From positions 1 through 34,330 of the forward strand of contig CANPIC010000032.1 of assembly GCA_947574055.1 (NCBI GenBank): DNA of 34,330 bases, given 5' to 3'. Shown here one piece after another: positions 33,200 through 34,330 of the stretch. The notes beneath the pieces were generated by a model. It did no database searches and was not told the origin of the DNA. It saw only the letters and a list, made by a program, of their open reading frames with translations. The stretch's first letter is position 1. Each line of letters starts with the position of its first letter. This stretch comes from an uncultured bacterium. Lineage in GTDB: Bacteria; Bacillota; Clostridia; Lachnospirales; Lachnospiraceae. Made by a program: the position numbers and the translations under genes.

Positions 33200-33844
33200 T
33201 CAGTCCTTTTTCTTCTCTCTGGCCCTGGCCGCAGCCCGCGCCTCCGCCTCTTCACGCATACTGTCAATCACCTTTTCGATCAGCAGCTTCTTGACATACA
33301 CATCAAAACTGAGATAACAGATAAAGGCAAATTTTCGCAAAAAGTCCTGCTGTCCTTCCGGTGCCTCCTGAAAGGAATGTTCGGCATTCTTATATTTTCT
33401 GTAGACATCCTTTTTCAGATGTTCCACCTGCTCTTCCTGCAGGCTGAACACTTCACGGTAGATCTCTTCCAGATTCACCCGGCCCTTTCCTCTGGCGCCA
33501 AAATACTGCTGGGTGATGGGCCGCAGAAGCGTCTGGATATCGGTAATCGACAGTATATTTTTATAATAGTAAATGAAGATCAGGAGCAGCATATGCTCCT
33601 TAGAATATTTCTTTCTCACGGGTGGCGGAAGCAGATCGTTCTTGGCATAATTGTTGATCATGGTCTTGGTCAGTATCTTGTCATGTTCCGGATCTCTTGT
33701 CGTATTTTTCAGTTTTTCATCCATGAACGTCGTCACCTGATCCATATACAGGTCAATATCCGGTATATCCTCCGTCCTGATGTACCCGATTCTGTCAAAA
33801 CTGGCCATGATGCTGTTCAATAAGTCTTTTGTATCCAGTGTCAT
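33200..33844 (-). CDS. DUF1836-family protein
   Basis: A 214-residue cytoplasmic protein matching DUF1836 by the segments LYMDQVTTFMDE, LTKTMINNYAKNDLLPPP and KYSKEHMLLLIFIYYYKNIL. The N-terminal half looks like a MerR-like winged helix in layout, so a DNA-binding role is possible but unproven. The C-terminus is rich in Ala, Arg, Glu and Lys. The ATG at 33844 follows GGGGTG. Its stop lies 7 bases before the membrane-anchored binding protein, and it sits directly behind a strong promoter. It is probably the first gene of the cassette-B operon. Confidence 0.85.
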   Translation of the reverse strand: MTLDTKDLLNSIMASFDRIGYIRTEDIPDIDLYMDQVTTFMDEKLKNTTRDPEHDKILTKTMINNYAKNDLLPPPVRKKYSKEHMLLLIFIYYYKNILSITDIQTLLRPITQQYFGARGKGRVNLEEIYREVFSLQEEQVEHLKKDVYRKYKNAEHSFQEAPEGQQDFLRKFAFICYLSFDVYVKKLLIEKVIDSMREEAEARAAARAREKKKD

Positions 33845-33869
33845 TTGCCACACCCCTTTCTCAGACAAT

Positions 33870-33898
33870 AGTATATAGTTTTTAGAACTACATGACAA
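33870..33898 (-). promoter_or_regulatory. Strong promoter of DUF1836 and cassette B
   Basis: On the minus strand TTGTCA (33893-33898), a 17-base spacer and TATACT (33870-33875) lie 26 bases before the DUF1836 start. It is the best housekeeping-type promoter in the window, and no other is visible before the kinase genes. Confidence 0.75.
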
Positions 33899-33920
33899 GG
33901 GATTTTTGGTTTTTCGGCCC

Positions 33921-33949
33921 TTTACTTCATAACTTTAGTATGTTAAAAT
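33921..33949 (+). promoter_or_regulatory. Promoter of the TrpR-like gene
   Basis: TTTACT (33921-33926), a 17-base spacer and TAAAAT (33944-33949), with an extended TG one base before the -10. It is divergent from the DUF1836 promoter in the same 149-base gap. Confidence 0.6.
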
Positions 33950-33993
33950 ATAAAGAATCGCCAGTTCTCTTTGCATCGGATAAGGAGGAATCT

Positions 33994-34290
33994 ATGAACA
34001 GAACAATCAAGACAGAAGCCGTGGATCATTTATTCGATGGTATTCTGCGCTTACAGTCCAGGGAAGAATGTTACAGCTTTTTTGAAGATCTGTGCACGGT
34101 CAATGAACTGCTTTCCCTATCGCAGAGATTTGAGGTCGCTGCCATGTTGCGGGAGCACAGAACCTATCTGGATATTGCAGAAAATACAGGGGCCTCCACT
34201 GCAACCATCAGCCGTGTCAACCGTTCCCTGAACTACGGAAACGGCGGTTATGATCTGATCTTTGGCCGGCAAAAGGAAGAAAATCCCTGA
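33994..34290 (+). CDS. TrpR-like regulator, YerC/YecD family
   Basis: A 98-residue all-helical protein of the TrpR superfamily. The helix-turn-helix region is RTYLDIAENTGASTATISRVNRSL (read as parts), followed by the family-typical YGNGGYDLIF. The ATG at 33994 follows AAGGAGGAATCT; the longer frame from 33892 runs through the promoter. The length fits YerC. Family members lack a firmly established ligand. It has its own promoter and is not part of the sugar operons. Confidence 0.92.
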   Translation: MNRTIKTEAVDHLFDGILRLQSREECYSFFEDLCTVNELLSLSQRFEVAAMLREHRTYLDIAENTGASTATISRVNRSLNYGNGGYDLIFGRQKEENP

Positions 34291-34307
34291 CACCATAAAA
34301 GACAAAA

Positions 34308-34330
34308 AGAACTCTGCGCGGCAGAGTTCT
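34308..34330 (+). terminator. Terminator hairpin at the window edge
   Basis: Ten-base arms (AGAACTCTGC/GCAGAGTTCT) with a three-base loop lie 18 bases after the YerC-family stop. The T-tract would fall outside the window. Confidence 0.6.

Overview
The window looks like chromosome from a Gram-positive Clostridia, most likely a Lachnospiraceae-type gut anaerobe. The evidence is the strong AGGAGG-type ribosome binding sites, lipoprotein signals ending in GC, paired YesM/YesN-type sensors and regulators, a DUF1836 protein and many ribose/xylose-type sugar ABC transporters. I could not confirm the genus. Nearly everything lies on the minus strand, so operons read from high to low coordinates. No rRNA, tRNA, CRISPR array, insertion sequence or phage gene was recognised.

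Layout from left to right. (1) 1-989: the 5' part of glutamate synthase gltB, cut by the window edge. (2) 1314-6688: an operon of AraC-type response regulator, YesM-type kinase with no external sensor domain, HSL-type esterase, and a full-length sugar-ABC ATPase homologue whose catalytic motifs are all destroyed. (3) 6832-11547: ABC system 1 (ATPase, permease, binding lipoprotein). Its binding protein holds two nearly identical domains in one chain and is preceded by 99-bp tandem DNA repeats. (4) 11912-12880: a PfkB-family fructokinase-like gene with its own promoter. (5) 13005-17291: sensory cassette A (lipoprotein sugar-binding protein, DesK/NarX-type kinase, NarL-type regulator, membrane-anchored binding protein), with overlapping genes and no permease. 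(6) 17422-21266: ABC system 2 (RbsB/A/C type). (7) 21525-23638: a split CHR-family (chromate-type) transporter with a divergent LysR regulator. (8) 23784-27800: ABC system 3, the multiple-monosaccharide ChvE/MmsA/MmsB type. (9) 27988-33844: sensory cassette B (DUF1836 protein, membrane-anchored binding protein, HAMP/LytS-YesM-type kinase, YesN-type regulator, ChvE/XylF-like lipoprotein). (10) 33994-34290: a TrpR-like YerC-family regulator.

How it fits together: each sugar importer sits beside a two-component system. In cassettes A and B one sensor lipoprotein is an end-to-end paralogue of the binding protein of the neighbouring importer. This suggests that a transport copy and a sensing copy of the same binding protein evolved by duplication. 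This resembles the described XylFII-LytS xylose sensor of Clostridium, but each cassette here carries a second, membrane-anchored binding protein. The system next to ABC system 1 departs from this plan: it has no binding protein of its own and carries a dead ABC ATPase and an esterase instead. The best candidates for undescribed biology are that pseudo-ATPase operon, the double-domain binding protein, and the two-binding-protein sensory cassettes.
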